From positions 1 to 64,000 of IMG/VR virus record IMGVR_UViG_3300049825_000745: a DNA stretch of 64,000 nucleotides. The stretch is one strand, 5' to 3'. Below are positions 56,187-64,000 of the stretch, piece after piece (within the stretch, counting starts at the first letter, position 1; every line of letters begins with the position of its first letter). Under the pieces are notes generated by a model. The model was not told the origin of the DNA. It ran no database searches and saw only the letters and a program-made list of their open reading frames with translations. This stretch comes from a virus. The position numbers were made by a program, and so were the translations under genes.

Positions 56187-57139
56187 GAATTACTCCTTAC
56201 CTCCCTCCAACAGTTGCGCCTGCAACCCCGGCAGACCTCACAGATATCAACGCCAAGATTGCGGCGCTGGAAGCAGGTGAAGCCGATGACGCAACTATTG
56301 CAGCACTGGAAGCAGTGCGTGATGCAATTCCCAATATTTCGCCACTACTGGACAAACTGGCAACCCCCCGCGATTGGGTGCCTGGAGAGGACGTAAAGGC
56401 AGGCTATCAGCGATATCACTATATCCACGATACGGGTTTGATGGTTGCCCCCTACACCAACTTTACCCGTGTGCAGGTACTGGTTGAGTCAATCTCAGAT
56501 CGCAAGACTAGCACTACTTTCGACGGGCCGGAGGCTGCCCAGTGGAAGTACTTAAGCCAAAATCGTGTTGGCGCTTACCTGGGCGGGGAGGTTGTAGTAA
56601 AAAGCTACCGCCACCGGGCACCGGATGGGAAAATTTACGAAGCTGTGGACAATGGCGGCATTAGATCTACTTTTCTAGCTAGCGAGTGGAAGGAAGTTTC
56701 TGCGCAGCCTGAAACAACGCCTTGGGCGCTATCTGCTGACATCCCATCAGTTAATCTTGCCGATTGGACAAACACGGGCCGCAACACAGTTTTGAATATT
56801 CTTGTCCCTAATCGGGCATGCGCAAAACTTGATACGCTATCTTTCCGCCTATTTGATAGACGTGGCGGCAATCTTGCAACTCGAACTAAAAATATTACGG
56901 TTGTTGCTACTGACTTCTCCTACACGCCTAGCAATGGCTGGGCTGCATGGGTTGATAATTCATTCCCTGCTGCAATCTGGAAAGATTTTACAATGTCCGA
57001 TGGGTCTGTCTATCGGATTCACTTGCATTTCATGGCTGTTCCAAATGGGCTGGCTATCTCGTTCCGTGACTCCCACGGCGGTCAAGAAAATACTTATGGC
57101 GCAGTGGATACAATTAAGGCCACTTTTGTGAAAGCTTGA
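56183..57139 (+). CDS. Tail fibre-type protein
   Basis: A 318-residue protein. Residues 10-60 are a helical stalk (LTDINAKIAALEAGEADDAT, IAALEAVRDAIPNISP). Residues 70-165 resemble the beta module with YRHRAPDGKIYEAVDNGGIR, and the C-terminal part is a beta domain (NTVLNILVPNRACAKLDTLS, AVPNGLAISFRDSHGG). Compare the fibre genes at 49984 and 54787, which have the same stalk type. Likely a receptor-binding or attachment part. Confidence 0.55.
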   Translation: MRITPYLPPTVAPATPADLTDINAKIAALEAGEADDATIAALEAVRDAIPNISPLLDKLATPRDWVPGEDVKAGYQRYHYIHDTGLMVAPYTNFTRVQVLVESISDRKTSTTFDGPEAAQWKYLSQNRVGAYLGGEVVVKSYRHRAPDGKIYEAVDNGGIRSTFLASEWKEVSAQPETTPWALSADIPSVNLADWTNTGRNTVLNILVPNRACAKLDTLSFRLFDRRGGNLATRTKNITVVATDFSYTPSNGWAAWVDNSFPAAIWKDFTMSDGSVYRIHLHFMAVPNGLAISFRDSHGGQENTYGAVDTIKATFVKA

Positions 57140-57404
57140 CCAAAGACCTCGGATGCAAACCCCGCACTTCAGGGCGGCTTTTTATTTGGGTTTGTGCTGC
57201 AAAGGTTTTGAGCTTAGCGATCACCCCAGGTGTCCCCACCTGTCAGGGCGATCGCTATCACAGTAATGAAAACTGGACAATATTGCTCTTATTGGCCCAC
57301 TATGCTGTGGACGGCTTTATCGTGTAAACTTAAATCGGACATGCTTTTGTACCACCATACAAGAGTGTGTCCACCCATTATAACCACTCATTGCGCGGCA
57401 TCAG
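57140..57404 (+). other. Gene-free stretch between fibre genes
   Basis: No supported ORF. A weak terminator-like hairpin CCGC...GCGG followed by CTTTTTATTT lies near 57162-57187, and CAGGTG/CACCTG form a small palindrome near 57227. A HIP1 site is at about 57248. The 3' part probably holds the promoter of the next gene, but I see no clear boxes. Confidence 0.35.
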
Positions 57405-58088
57405 ATGACGCAGGTTAAGATTGTCGGGAAACTAAAACATAGTCATGGTGTCCCGCTAGAGGGGAATAGCTGGCCCTCTGCAACCATCCTCGTTAATTTC
57501 CACGGCTACAGCCAAACCGCCACAGAGCAACGCCCGTCTGACCGCGCACCCATCACTACAAACCCAGACGGGACTTGGCAGTATTACGCGTGGCGTAACT
57601 CGGATGGGGATTACTCCTCGTTTTATACCTTCAAATTCCCGGACATTGACCCAAGAGATCCAAGCCCACCCATCAAGATAGTCGTAAAAGCTACCACGCC
57701 GGATACAGTTGAATTTAGCCAGTTGGCATTAGACTCTACACCGCCAGACGCGCCAAGCTATCCCTCGCTGATTGCAATTATTAATGATCGCCTTGCGGCA
57801 AGCGGGGTGGCGTTTCCGGCGGGGGGAACGGTGGGGCAAACGTTGGTTGTGACGCAAGAGACGCCGCGATTGGTGGGATGGGGGAATGTTGCAAATAACG
57901 CCCCTCTCAAGTTTGACCAAGCCACCAACTCCGCTGAATGGCTATGGAATCACAACCTAGGCTACAGGCCCAAGCCGCAAGTCTATAATTTGGCATGGCA
58001 AGAAATCGACGCTGAGGTTGTCCATAATTCGGACAACCAGCTTAGAGTTCGCGTGAATCCACCTGGGCAAGGTTACATATTAATTTAG
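57405..58088 (+). CDS. Fibre-module protein with C-terminal fibre-tip motif
   Basis: A 227-residue protein. The N-terminal 100 residues share the beta domain of the protein at 49322. The C-terminal part (AEWLWNHNLGYRPKPQVYNL, NSDNQLRVRVNPPGQGYILI) is a common ending of phage fibre and baseplate proteins that forms a small beta tip. It precedes the QDYDFQG-type fibre genes by 10 bases. Confidence 0.6.
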   Translation: MTQVKIVGKLKHSHGVPLEGNSWPSATILVNFHGYSQTATEQRPSDRAPITTNPDGTWQYYAWRNSDGDYSSFYTFKFPDIDPRDPSPPIKIVVKATTPDTVEFSQLALDSTPPDAPSYPSLIAIINDRLAASGVAFPAGGTVGQTLVVTQETPRLVGWGNVANNAPLKFDQATNSAEWLWNHNLGYRPKPQVYNLAWQEIDAEVVHNSDNQLRVRVNPPGQGYILI

Positions 58089-58098
58089 GAGATTTTTA

Positions 58099-58917
58099 AT
58101 GTCCAAGCCAATTTCTCAGGATTATGATTTTCAGGGCGTCAATCGTCTTCTCAATGTTCCCGCCTCGACTGCGGCTGGTCAGGTTGTTATCCACGAACAG
58201 TTGCTAGCTGCTATCGAGGGGCTAGGGTTTAAGGACAACGTTCGCGTTCGCACAGCAAATAATATTAACCTTGCTGCGCCTGGGGCTACCCTTGACGGCA
58301 TTGCAATGAATCCAGGAGATCGCTGGATTCCCGCTGGTCAAACCTTGCAAACTGAGAACGGGATTTATGTTTGGACAGGGGCCGCAACGCCAGCAACACG
58401 CGCCACAGACGCAAGCACCGCCGATGAACTAGAGTCTGCGATTGTTACCGTAGACGAAGGCACCAGCGCTGGGACTACATGGCGACAAAGTACGGTTGAT
58501 TTTGTCCTTGGGACTGGAAACGTTGTTTGGACGCCGTTTGGGACGGGCACACCAGCCGCTTCAGAAACAATTGCAGGCGCTATTGAAATTGCAGATCAAA
58601 CCACCGAAGCGGATGGTGGCACAGACGATACCCGCGCAATGACGCCTAAGAAAGTCAGAAATCTTTCTTACCTAACCATTACCAAGAAATTTACAATAGG
58701 TGATGCAACAGCTACAAGCCACACGATCGCCCATAACTTTGGGACCAAAGATGTTGGCGTCTTAGTCCGCGAAGCCACGGGGTTAGAACGAGATATGGAC
58801 TGCGAAATAAACCGAAACACTGCCAGCCCATTCAACACGGTAATAGTTAAGGCAACCCCCGCGATCGCCCTTAATGGAGCAATTGTTTACGTCACTCGCT
58901 TAGGGATTGTGACTTAA
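58099..58917 (+). CDS. Tail fibre protein with QDYDFQG start
   Basis: A 272-residue protein. It begins ISQDYDFQGVNRLLNVPAST then VIHEQLLAAIEGLGF, a pattern common in phage fibre proteins for attachment. Residues 60-150 form a repeated beta module with DGIAMNPGDRWIPAGQT and GTSAGTTWRQST, and the C-terminus (KKFTIGDATATSHTIAHNFG then VGVLVREATG) is the common fibre tip domain. The stop overlaps the next ATG. Confidence 0.65.
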   Translation: MSKPISQDYDFQGVNRLLNVPASTAAGQVVIHEQLLAAIEGLGFKDNVRVRTANNINLAAPGATLDGIAMNPGDRWIPAGQTLQTENGIYVWTGAATPATRATDASTADELESAIVTVDEGTSAGTTWRQSTVDFVLGTGNVVWTPFGTGTPAASETIAGAIEIADQTTEADGGTDDTRAMTPKKVRNLSYLTITKKFTIGDATATSHTIAHNFGTKDVGVLVREATGLERDMDCEINRNTASPFNTVIVKATPAIALNGAIVYVTRLGIVT

Positions 58918-59285
58918 TGCCCAAGCGGATTAATCAAGACTATGATTTTCAGGGGAATCGAATTGGGGGATTACCTCAAGCGATCGCCCCTGGGCAAGCC
59001 TTAACTTATGAGCAATTAGGTGGTGGGGTAGCAACCGAATCGGCAACTTTGACCTTGCTCACTCAATCCCAATCTCATGAGCAGGTATTTGCTCGACCAG
59101 GGACGCTGGCGACTCAATCGATTCGGGTATGGCTTGCCCCAACATTGCCCACCGACGATAATGATTTATGGCAGCTTGAAGGAGTGACGCTTTCCGCTCA
59201 GTGTAATGTTGATCAAATTACAGTTTTCTTTTCAAGTCAATTCAAAGAATTTGGCAATATCAAGATAAATTATCAGGTGCAGTAA
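58917..59285 (+). CDS. Short fibre protein with the same start
   Basis: A 122-residue protein beginning INQDYDFQGNRIGGLPQAIA and LTYEQL, the same attachment segment as the preceding gene, followed by a different C-terminal beta domain (QSHEQVFARPGTLATQSIRV). The pair looks like fibre modules that share a base and vary in tips. Its last base overlaps the next start. Confidence 0.6.
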   Translation: MPKRINQDYDFQGNRIGGLPQAIAPGQALTYEQLGGGVATESATLTLLTQSQSHEQVFARPGTLATQSIRVWLAPTLPTDDNDLWQLEGVTLSAQCNVDQITVFFSSQFKEFGNIKINYQVQ

Positions 59286-60040
59286 TGGGCAATCTTACAA
59301 CAACTCAGCTTGGCGGTTTTGGGAACCAACATCCTAGAGAAAATTTTAGGGCGACGGGTGTATTAGCAGCGCAAAATGCTGAAGTTGTACTATTCTGTGA
59401 TGGTTGTTCAAGCTTTGCGATTGATCTGAGGGATACCTTTAACGCAACCTTTGAGGTGTCGGGAACGGTTGACGGGGCAAACTGGACACCTATCCCTGTG
59501 CTACCAGTCAACCAAGCTTCTAGGCTTTACGTTTTGAGCATCACAGGCTCGACACAAGGCGTCTGGGAGGGCAAGTGTTCCCTGTTCTGGAAAATCAGGG
59601 TTCGGTGTACGGCATATACTAGCGGGACGGCAATTGCTACCATTAGTGCCAGTAATGGGATACTTGATGATTTGGCTAGATCCACCACTCCAGCTCTTGC
59701 TACCACTACGGGGGCGGCGGGGGCCGCTGTCACCCTCACGATTCCCAATCCTGGGGCTGGGCTGAGAAATTACCTCACATTTTTATCCATTAATAGATTC
59801 GCTGCGGCATTACTAACAGCCGCAGCAACGCCTGTACTGGTAACAACGACCAACCTCCCTGGAGCTTTAGTTTTCAGCTTACCCGCAGAGGCAGCGGCAC
59901 AAGGCACTTCTTTTCCAAATAGGGAAGATTTTGTACTGCCGCTTGCAAGCTCAGCTCAAAACACTGCAACGACAATTGTGGCCCCCGCAACCCCAAACGT
60001 AATTTGGCGTATGACCGCAGGGTATTTTGTTCAGAGTTGA
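59285..60040 (+). CDS. Structural protein, end of fibre operon
   Basis: A 251-residue protein, Thr/Ala/Val-rich and beta-type throughout (NFRATGVLAAQNAEVVLFCD, FEVSGTVDGANWTPIPVLPV, AAGAAVTLTIPNPGAGLRNY). Similar proteins lie late in fibre operons of phages and are virion parts. It converges with the FecR-like gene; 5 bases separate the two stops. Confidence 0.55.
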   Translation: MGNLTTTQLGGFGNQHPRENFRATGVLAAQNAEVVLFCDGCSSFAIDLRDTFNATFEVSGTVDGANWTPIPVLPVNQASRLYVLSITGSTQGVWEGKCSLFWKIRVRCTAYTSGTAIATISASNGILDDLARSTTPALATTTGAAGAAVTLTIPNPGAGLRNYLTFLSINRFAAALLTAAATPVLVTTTNLPGALVFSLPAEAAAQGTSFPNREDFVLPLASSAQNTATTIVAPATPNVIWRMTAGYFVQS

Positions 60041-60045
60041 TCTTG

Positions 60046-60708
60046 CTATTGTCGAAGCCAAGTCCCCGACCAGTAGCGAACAGAATACTGTTCAACCTGA
60101 CCACTAAGTGATAAGACCTCAACGGTTGCCTCAGTCGGGGGCAACCATCGTGCTTCAATTCCATTAATCAAGACTTGATTGCTGGGATGCGTTGAAATCC
60201 GGTTGCCCACAACCTGAGATTTAACAGATGGAGTGCTTGATACGATAATTCCAGAAGGTGAGGCGATCGCCTGTTGACCGCCAGAGATTTGCGCTTTTTG
60301 CCCCCTAACATTCTCAATTTCCGCGCTGCCCTCAGATAGAGCGAACACAGTTGTACCTTTGTTTACGCCACGGAAACCGCCTGTTGTGCCTGTCAGGCGA
60401 ATAATATTCCCCGCGTTATTGAACACATACACCGTGTTTAGATTGGTTCTGGGCTTTACCCTAAAGCGTGTCTCAAACGGCTTGAAACACAGCCATTTTT
60501 GTGATGCTTTAATGGCAAGTTGCACCCCACCTCCGCGACTACTAATTTGCTCAATATCAAAAACAGTACAGCTTAGCCCAAATAGCTCACCAGCGCTAAA
60601 TGGGAAAAATAAAGAAATAAATCCCCCATTTTCAACTTCTGCCTTACTTCCCTGGAGAAGGAGGCTTCCTATTGCTGGGCGGGCTTTCTTGGATTGGCTG
60701 ACCTTCAA
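60046..60708 (-). CDS. FecR-like beta protein (start uncertain)
   Basis: The frame is open from 60924, but the upstream part overlaps the PAS gene in another frame and looks like a shadow of its membrane segment. I give a TTG at 60708 as the earliest likely start. The body (KPRTNLNTVYVFNNAGNIIR, GTTVFALSEGSAEIENVRGQ, KAQISGGQQAIASPSG) resembles a FecR-type repeat domain, usually periplasmic. There is no clear signal peptide. It follows the PAS-membrane gene and may be its partner. Confidence 0.45.
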   Translation of the reverse strand: MKVSQSKKARPAIGSLLLQGSKAEVENGGFISLFFPFSAGELFGLSCTVFDIEQISSRGGGVQLAIKASQKWLCFKPFETRFRVKPRTNLNTVYVFNNAGNIIRLTGTTGGFRGVNKGTTVFALSEGSAEIENVRGQKAQISGGQQAIASPSGIIVSSTPSVKSQVVGNRISTHPSNQVLINGIEARWLPPTEATVEVLSLSGQVEQYSVRYWSGTWLRQ

Positions 60709-61441
60709 CCCCAGTGGGCTCGCCGATATTATATTGTTGATAACTGGGTTTAGTGCCAAAGCGGGAATCCCAAAGGAGAAAGGCAAGCCCAAAGATACCC
60801 CCAAAAGTGAAGATGGTTGCAAACCCACTAACGATGCGGCCCAGACGTGATTGCCCAAAGACCTGATTGACATAAAATCCAAAAACCCCAGTAAATTTTT
60901 TGCCTGCCATATCCGTTGCAACATCTACGATCTGTAATCGCGCGTTGCGGATAACTAGATCCGCTTCCCCCCGCACTGATTGAGATAAGTTCACATCTTC
61001 TGTTGCCTCTGGCGACTGGATAAACGCCACTGCATAAAGCTGGCCTTGATGCACCAATGGGCCAAACTCTAGCTTGAATTCAATTGGACGATGCCCTTGC
61101 GCATAGCCTTTTACTGATCGCGCCTGCCCGTTCTCGCTGCGGCCCATTGATTTAAGGCCAATGGCTGCATTATTTGTTTTTAGGGCTTCTTTGAAACCTT
61201 GAAAAACGCCAGCCACAAGACGATCATGGATCGCCCCCTGCATATTTTCAGGCAAGAATAAATTGATAGTATTGCCTATAATCTCATTGGCGGTATACCC
61301 AAAAATTCGGGTACAAACTACGTCAAACCAAACGATTAGCCCATCTTCATTAATTACAAGATGGGCGATTCCTTCCTGTCGGAGTGGGGTGGGGTACGCT
61401 TTGCGAACCTCCATTGCAATATCGATCGCTTCAACGGGCAT
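60644..61441 (-). CDS. PAS-domain membrane protein
   Basis: A 265-residue protein. Residues 25-120 form a PAS domain: LVINEDGLIVWFDVVCTRIF, GYTANEIIGNTINLFLP, and RPIEFKLEFGPLVHQGQLYA. A membrane segment follows near 200-225 (IVSGFATIFTFGGIFGLAFL) and the tail is Pro-rich. It has no kinase, cyclase or effector domain. It lies in the lysis block under an extended -10 promoter. A sensor for lysis timing is one idea, purely by position. Confidence 0.65.
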   Translation of the reverse strand: MPVEAIDIAMEVRKAYPTPLRQEGIAHLVINEDGLIVWFDVVCTRIFGYTANEIIGNTINLFLPENMQGAIHDRLVAGVFQGFKEALKTNNAAIGLKSMGRSENGQARSVKGYAQGHRPIEFKLEFGPLVHQGQLYAVAFIQSPEATEDVNLSQSVRGEADLVIRNARLQIVDVATDMAGKKFTGVFGFYVNQVFGQSRLGRIVSGFATIFTFGGIFGLAFLLWDSRFGTKPSYQQYNIGEPTGVEGQPIQESPPSNRKPPSPGK

Positions 61442-61468
61442 AATGGGTAGGGGTCAGTGACCAATTTG

Positions 61469-61474
61469 ATTATA
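61469..61474 (-). promoter_or_regulatory. Extended -10 promoter before the PAS gene
   Basis: On the minus strand TTTGGTATAATC gives TGn-TATAAT, 28 bases before the ATG at 61441. A weak TTAGAT stands 17 bases upstream. Confidence 0.5.
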
Positions 61475-61505
61475 CCAAAAATGAACATTGAATCTAATAG
61501 GGCTG

Positions 61506-62282
61506 TTAGAAGTCGCGGCGTGACAGTGAGCAGCCCCAGAGTTCTCCTTCAGCTTTTCTTCGTCTGCGTAAGCCCGACTCAGTGGAGGTGCCAGGGTTAA
61601 CGTAAAGGGAGATTGCCGCAGGGACAGCATCCCAGCTTTGTTTTTCAATGCATTTATTCAGCGTATTGAACCCATCGGCTCCAAAAGTCCACCCAGTGTT
61701 AAACGAAAAACTTAGCAATGCCCCTCGCTGCCCATCGGTAATTTCTGCCCATCTAGGCGTTGTTTTGGCTAGATGGTTCCAGAATGCTTTGAGATGAAAG
61801 CGCAATAAATCCTCAGCTTCTTGCTGAGTTATGCGATCCCCTATCTGAACCTTTCGCCCATCCTGATAGAAGGTTGCGCCATATCCAATGGTGCAAACGC
61901 CTACACCGTCGTCATAGGCATCTAATTCGCATCCTTCAAACTCTTTGATTAGATTGATGGCCTGTTGTGGGATTTTCTTTTCAGCCTGTGCTTCCGTGAT
62001 GTGTAAAGCCCCTACCGCTGGACTTGATACGGTAGGGGTTAGGCTTTTTTTGGAAGAATCCAGTAGCCACACGGCGGTTGTGGGGCCAATATTATTCCCT
62101 CCAGAAAGAGAATATTTTTGCTTGAATTGAACCAATGCATTTTGTGTTGCGGAGTTGTAAACTCCATCTGCAATAATGGAAAACCCATGCGCTACAAGGA
62201 CTTGCTGAACTTCTTTGCAAAGCACAGGATCGTTTGATAGCTCAGAGAAGGGGATTGAAGTCTTGAGATCTTTTAGTTGCAT
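61506..62282 (-). CDS. Endolysin: peptidoglycan-binding plus GH24 lysozyme
   Basis: A 258-residue protein. Residues about 18-75 are a PG_binding_1 domain (VQQVLVAHGFSIIADGVYNS, ALVQFKQKYSLSG). Residues 105-258 are T4-type lysozyme with the catalytic set E116, D125 and T131 in the E-8x-D-5x-T spacing (EFEGCELDAY, GVCTIGYG). No signal peptide, so a holin is needed for export; a holin-like gene is at 63261. RNA element D begins right at its ATG. Confidence 0.9.
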   Translation of the reverse strand: MQLKDLKTSIPFSELSNDPVLCKEVQQVLVAHGFSIIADGVYNSATQNALVQFKQKYSLSGGNNIGPTTAVWLLDSSKKSLTPTVSSPAVGALHITEAQAEKKIPQQAINLIKEFEGCELDAYDDGVGVCTIGYGATFYQDGRKVQIGDRITQQEAEDLLRFHLKAFWNHLAKTTPRWAEITDGQRGALLSFSFNTGWTFGADGFNTLNKCIEKQSWDAVPAAISLYVNPGTSTESGLRRRRKAEGELWGCSLSRRDF

Positions 62283-62494
62283 ATTTTTGATATAATCTAT
62301 ATGTGTTGTACACCAATGCCATAAGCGAAAACCAAGCTAACAGGTATGTGTCCAAGCAAAGATTTGAGTCTTGGGAACCAGGACTCCTGCCCTTGGAGGG
62401 TATGTAAGACCAAACGGACTACGGAGTCTTGGCGGCAATGCCCGTTGAATTGGGAAGCCCACACTGTACCGAAGGTCAGTGTGTGGTAGTTCAC
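62283..62494 (+). ncRNA. Solo IS605-type right-end RNA element, copy D (short left end)
   Basis: Identical by eye to copies B and C from ATTTTTGATATAATC onward, but lacks their 50 left-end bases and the TTGAC. The extended -10 (TATAAT 62291-62296) and all hairpins are kept. It fills the whole gap between the C39-like gene stop and the endolysin start, in the opposite direction to both. Its RNA would run towards the 3' end of the C39-like gene; the putative guide is TTCACTTATTCCACTTTAAC, which covers that gene's stop. Confidence 0.6.
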
Positions 62495-62499
62495 TTCAC

Positions 62500-63261
62500 T
62501 TATTCCACTTTAACGCGATGCACCCAAGCGCCTTTACGCATTGAGTCAAGTTCGCGCTTTTGATAGATGGCGATCGCGTCTGAAACTGATTGTCCCGCAA
62601 CAATGGCAGCATATAACCCGTGGGCACTGTAATCGCCATCGTATCGATCAACGCTGGGATTATTGTAAGCCCATGCCCCAAAACTGAACTCTGACCACGG
62701 ATCCTTAACGCTGATTTTGTAACTCATGTTTGACGGGTCTATCGTTACACCATCTAAGCAAATCACATGGCCCGACCCGGTGAACCAGCCGTGAGTGATT
62801 AAAAACTCTCCTGCTTTTAGCCACTCTCTAATTTCAGAAAGACAGGCATTGTCATCGAAGATATAACGATCACCTAAAGCTTTTTTGAGCAGGACTCCCA
62901 TCACTCCAGGGTTTCCAGGCTCTCCGATGTCTTCTAGCTCTGCCCGAATCTGCATGATGTCCGTGCGTCCCGTAGCCATTGCGATGCAGGTTGATTGACA
63001 GGTGTAGGCGTTGGGCTGAGATAACAAGCCCTTTGCTTCTAAAACCTGTTCGGCAAACGTGCCAGACACGCCCTGAGGCTTCGTCTTGACTGGCATCGGT
63101 AACGGGACAGGCGCGTTACCGTCTAGATCAAGCGCAATAGTATGCGGACGGCTGGGAAGCAAAGGATCTCCAGTAGGAGATTTTTTTACAGTAACTTTAG
63201 ACGTGAAAAACCCGTCCACCATGTAATACAAAATGCCGTCTTTATACAGTCCCCAAGCCAT
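62500..63261 (-). CDS. C39-like cysteine peptidase
   Basis: A 253-residue protein with C92 in YTCQSTCIAMATG, H165 in GSGHVICLDGV, and D187 in VKDPW, the order of C39-type peptidases, and a helper Q89. The N-terminal 80 residues are a beta region. In a lysis cluster beside GH24 lysozyme and a holin-like gene, it is probably a second wall hydrolase, cutting peptide bridges. Start at 63261 overlaps the holin-like stop by one base. Confidence 0.7.
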   Translation of the reverse strand: MAWGLYKDGILYYMVDGFFTSKVTVKKSPTGDPLLPSRPHTIALDLDGNAPVPLPMPVKTKPQGVSGTFAEQVLEAKGLLSQPNAYTCQSTCIAMATGRTDIMQIRAELEDIGEPGNPGVMGVLLKKALGDRYIFDDNACLSEIREWLKAGEFLITHGWFTGSGHVICLDGVTIDPSNMSYKISVKDPWSEFSFGAWAYNNPSVDRYDGDYSAHGLYAAIVAGQSVSDAIAIYQKRELDSMRKGAWVHRVKVE

Positions 63262-63839
63262 TAGTTTTGCTCCTGTGCGATCGCCGCCAAATCTAACAGA
63301 CTAATTTTACTACCTCTAGTCAATCCCTCTAGTTCAGGGTTTGGCGTGGGGATAGGGTTAGGGGGAAGGTGTAACTTCGTCCCTATTTCAACGGGGGCCA
63401 GGGCTACACTTTCAGGCCCATTATCAGCGGGAAACTGTTCCTGCTTTTGAACTGTATCAGGCGTAACTAGCTGCCCAGTCGTGGCCTTTTCTGCCAAAAG
63501 AACTTCTGCCCCCGTCATAAACACTTGATACAGCGCGTCTTTTTTATTTCGCCCTGGTTTGCCGTCTGGGGTGTAGTTGTAGGGGCGGCAAGCGTGGTCA
63601 GCGTATAGCGCCGCTCCTACTTTTTTGTTGCCCGTATAAAACGCTGTGAGCGCAATTACAGCAACGCCAGGTGTAACATATTTCTGGATTTGGGGAGGCA
63701 GCAATGCCCCTACTCCAATCTGGTCGAGGAAGGCAACGCCCCCCGCAATCCCCGCGACTAAATTGCTAAATCTTCTCAACCACTTAACCTGGGAAATCGT
63801 AAATGATTCATCAATTAACTTGGGCGGCCTGACGTCCAT
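63261..63839 (-). CDS. Holin-like membrane protein
   Basis: A 192-residue protein with two membrane segments near residues 25-45 (FSNLVAGIAGGVAFLDQIGV) and 53-69 (YVTPGVAVIALTAFYTG), then a long polar, Pro-rich tail with no known domain. It is upstream of the peptidase and endolysin on the same strand, so a holin role is plausible. It is larger than usual holins. Confidence 0.5.
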   Translation of the reverse strand: MDVRPPKLIDESFTISQVKWLRRFSNLVAGIAGGVAFLDQIGVGALLPPQIQKYVTPGVAVIALTAFYTGNKKVGAALYADHACRPYNYTPDGKPGRNKKDALYQVFMTGAEVLLAEKATTGQLVTPDTVQKQEQFPADNGPESVALAPVEIGTKLHLPPNPIPTPNPELEGLTRGSKISLLDLAAIAQEQN

Positions 63840-63873
63840 AAAAATCCTCGTTTTATCTAATATTATCCTTTAG

Positions 63874-63916
63874 AGTCCCGATATGCTTGCATCAGGTAAG
63901 TATATCGGGACTTTAT
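63874..63916. terminator. Hairpin between the holin-like gene and the next gene
   Basis: AGTCCCGATAT (63874-63884) pairs with ATATCGGGACT (63902-63912) with a 17-base loop. T-rich stretches flank both sides. It separates two leftward genes. Confidence 0.6.
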
Positions 63917-64000
63917 TTACGTTCCAAATACGCTTTCTAGTTGGGCGATCACCGCTGCATCAATCGAAGCGGTTTTCTGCCCAAAGAAGTCGTCGAGCTT
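63917..64000 (-). CDS. Partial gene with DAAVIAQLESVFGT tail
   Basis: The last 27 codons and stop of a leftward gene entering from the window's right edge (LDDFFGQKTASIDAAVIAQL and ESVFGT). The tail matches the small ORF at 45166 (EAAAIAQLKNIFG). Family unknown. Confidence 0.45.
   Translation of the reverse strand, partial: KLDDFFGQKTASIDAAVIAQLESVFGT

Noticed and set aside
60709-60924. Extension of the FecR-like gene to an ATG at 60924
   Set aside because: This part overlaps the PAS gene's membrane segment and Pro-rich tail in another frame and has no FecR similarity.
1-64000. Integrase, recombinase, tRNA genes or attachment site
   Set aside because: No tyrosine or serine recombinase motifs and no tRNA noticed by eye. 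A tRNA scan was not possible, so small tRNAs could be missed.

Overview
The window reads as one continuous tailed-phage genome segment (phage or prophage) from a cyanobacterial host. The octamer GCGATCGC (HIP1), typical of many cyanobacterial genomes, occurs throughout, including inside structural genes. Almost all of the 64 kb is phage-type: head, neck, tail, tail-tip, fibres, terminase, replication and lysis genes. I see no rRNA, tRNA or clear host housekeeping gene, and no integrase, so lytic versus integrated state cannot be settled here. The tail module (tape measure, K/I/J/M/L-like tip proteins, predicted -1 frameshifted chaperone) is siphovirus-like.

Layout. 0-2.1 kb: an IS200/IS605 element (divergent tnpA and tnpB) and structured IS ends beside a broken small gene. 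2.2-14.1 kb: portal, a reverse-strand accessory cluster (DUF6745-like protein with about 31 twelve-base repeats), minor head protein, XRE regulator, protease-scaffold, cement, major capsid, head-tail connectors, tail tube and tail assembly chaperones. 14.4-34 kb: a 3084-residue tape measure with several enzyme-like domains, then tail tip and a beta-helix tailspike. The gpM-like gene is inverted. 34-45.8 kb: small early genes, a leftward nuclease/helicase operon (VRR-NUC, SNF2-type helicase, HicA-like), a rightward primase zinc-finger and P4-type SF3 helicase followed by an iteron-rich probable origin, BRO-type genes and many very small ORFs. 45.9-48.2 kb: terminase subunits. 48.2-49.2 kb: decayed IS ends and a duplicated small-gene cassette. 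49.3-60 kb: a second set of fibre genes interrupted by a leftward DNA-modification cassette (C5 methyltransferase, N6-adenine methyltransferase, PD-(D/E)XK-like protein). 60-64 kb: leftward lysis region with FecR-like and PAS-membrane proteins, GH24 endolysin, C39-like peptidase and holin-like protein.

The most unusual signal is a set of four apparently identical copies (one cut by the window edge) of a non-coding element. It carries its own extended -10 promoter (TGATATAAT), strong stem-loops, and ends at GTAGTTCAC. Two full copies are flanked by TTGAC on the left. It looks like a TnpB-type right-end RNA (omega RNA) that has lost its tnpB and spread alone. At least six further hairpins of a second right-end type (CCCGCGCTG...CAGCG.CGGG) lie in gene junctions. 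Other points of interest are an inverted-iteron origin, a predicted -1 frameshift, a duplicated TTGACA-17-GATA(A/C)T promoter in front of paralogous small genes, a leaderless promoter, and an alpha/beta-hydrolase-like nucleophile motif inside the tape measure.
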